Part shown: piece by piece, positions 62,999-64,000 of the stretch
How positions within the stretch are numbered: position 1 is the stretch's first letter
How the letters are laid out: each line of letters starts with the position of its first letter
Origin: Blasia pusilla
Taxonomy: Eukaryota > Marchantiophyta > Marchantiopsida > Blasiales
Length of the DNA stretch: 64,000 bases
Direction of reading: 5' to 3'
Assembly (NCBI GenBank): GCA_050084515.1
Contig: CM114273.1
Location: 24,676,001 to 24,740,000, forward strand
Notes under the pieces: model-generated
Told to the model about the DNA's origin: nothing
The model's database searches: none
The model's input: only the letters and a program-made list of their open reading frames with translations
Program-made: the position numbers and the translations under genes

Positions 62999-64000
62999 AT
63001 GGATAATTATGTTAAGCTCACTTGTGGCAGTCATCTGGCGGCCCTTCCTCAATCAGAAATCATTCGACCCCAAGCTCGTGAGTGTTTCATAGCAGTGGAT
63101 GAAAATTTTCTGTCTGTTCGATTTCTTCTCCAAATTGGAACCATCTTTGTATCCAAAGATGTTAGGGTGGACGGTACGGAAGACATAATAGGTGAGACGA
63201 TCCAGCCAGTGACCTCTGACCGTAAAGTATGGAATCTCCTACCTCTAGCAAATGGTCAATATAGAGTTTACGGCCTGCCCCTGAATTCGTATGTTTCCCA
63301 AGTCTAGAATTTCCTAGTGCTCCGAGCTCTACTTTTGCAACTCCAAGCTCTATAAATCCGGCTTCGACTCCAACTTCGCAAGCTCGTAATAATGTTGTTC
63401 TTCCTGAAGAGATTCTGGATGTTATCAACCTCAGTGGATCTGTCGGATACCAATCGGGCCCTCTCTCCGCCTACTTGTTCCTCTTGCGAGTATCAGGAAA
63501 TAGTTTGCTTTCGTCTCTGGCCTTGATAATGTTCAAGCACATTCTTGTCGACGAGCTGCCGCCCACGTACGATGGTAATTGCATTTTTGAGTTGCCTCCA
63601 CTTGCTGCTCCTGCTCAAAAGAAGGATGGAGGACGCCTGCAGGGTATGGACAGAAAGTCTGATTGTCATCGATGATGCAGGCTTCAACGGACTAGTGCTT
63701 CCATTCCAGATGGTCCTTGGATTGTCTCCCGCCGCCAATGCGTGGGAGCCTTGGAGTGTAGAAGTCCAGCATGCCCTTATCTAGAGCGCAACGGGCGAGT
63801 CAATACGTCGCAATTCCCTCCCAAGAATGCAGAAACTCCATACGAGGTCGGTGCCACCATACCGCCGGGAGGCCATCGATGTCCTCATTGTCATGCATCG
63901 CCCTTCTGCATTGGAGCGTGTCCAGGGTACATATTTTTCATTGTCCACGACTTGGGCTCCACGTCAGAGTATACAAGGCTGGCAGTTCATGTTGGCTCCC
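62999..64000 (+). pseudogene. Zinc-finger mobile-element-like gene, runs off the window
   Basis: A divergent neighbour of the methyltransferase-like gene. Coding pieces: 62999 to about 63280 (MDNYVKLTCGSHLAALPQSE start), about 63283-63625 (LPEEILDVINLSGSVGYQSG and HILVDELPPTYDGN), about 63625-63783 (MEDACRVWTESLIVIDDAGF, LPFQMVLGLSPAANAWEPWS), and 63784-64000 (AETPYEVGATIPPGGHRCPH, then SPFCIGACPGYIFF). The last part, with CPHC, a second Cys pair and a following YTRLAVHVGS, resembles WRKY/GCM1- or FLYWCH-type DNA-binding zinc fingers of plant transposon proteins. The pieces use frames 2, 1, 2, 1. The first change falls at a C4 run (63278-63281) and no clear introns separate them, so the gene is broken or the assembly has indels. 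The 3' end is beyond the window. Confidence 0.5.

Overview
The window looks like nuclear DNA of a land plant. Two ordinary host genes support this: a split gene for a plastid-targeted ribosomal protein bL31 (9918-10798, +) and a six-exon HhH-GPD DNA glycosylase of the plant At3g47830 type (22087-25608, -). The transposon families (PHD-tailed Ty3/gypsy, CACTA, DUF4371-type hAT, DUF7869-type remnant, ParB/methyltransferase-like gene) remind me most of a bryophyte, possibly a Marchantia-type liverwort. That species-level idea is recollection and is not proven by the sequence.

Layout. 1-2340: decayed minus-strand Ty3/gypsy gag. 3914-7383: dead plus-strand chromovirus pol (RT, RNase H, integrase, chromodomain), carrying two arms of a 410-bp inverted repeat and a long GA tract. 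9918-10798: RPL31. 10799-18400: non-repetitive DNA with no gene I can support. 18454-20618: broken hAT transposase. 22087-25608: DNA glycosylase with a long basic N-terminal extension carrying six strong SUMO-acceptor-type motifs. 26750-31400: AT-rich graveyard with a DUF7869-like remnant and a decayed copia copy. 34882-35004: one exon of a purple acid phosphatase. 35051 to about 48035: minus-strand CACTA element with a terminus, subterminal repeats, ORF1 (Transposase_24-like) and ORF2 (Tnp2). It is interrupted at 40815-44684 by a complete-ended but internally deleted copia element with a perfect 5-bp target duplication. 50840-51460: a third copy of the same copia family. 51462-55080: minus-strand Ty3/gypsy element whose pol ends in a PHD finger.

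55600-64000 is the most unusual part. A minus-strand multi-exon gene (56687 to about 61880) encodes a coiled-coil N-terminus, a ParB-like DGNHR motif, a long middle region and a degenerate DPPY-type DNA methyltransferase fold. Its promoter side and its two larger introns are packed with a 25-bp near-perfect palindrome. In one intron eight palindromes sit about 64 bp apart; in another they form a 296-bp fold-back hairpin. A divergent plus-strand gene (62999 to the window end) encodes a zinc-finger protein. The two genes and the shared palindromes look like one cassette, possibly a mobile or formerly mobile system with self-recognition sites.

Most transposon ORFs carry C-to-T/G-to-A changes typical of methylated-cytosine decay. 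Several frameshifts fall in homopolymers, so assembly error must be excluded before calling every copy dead.
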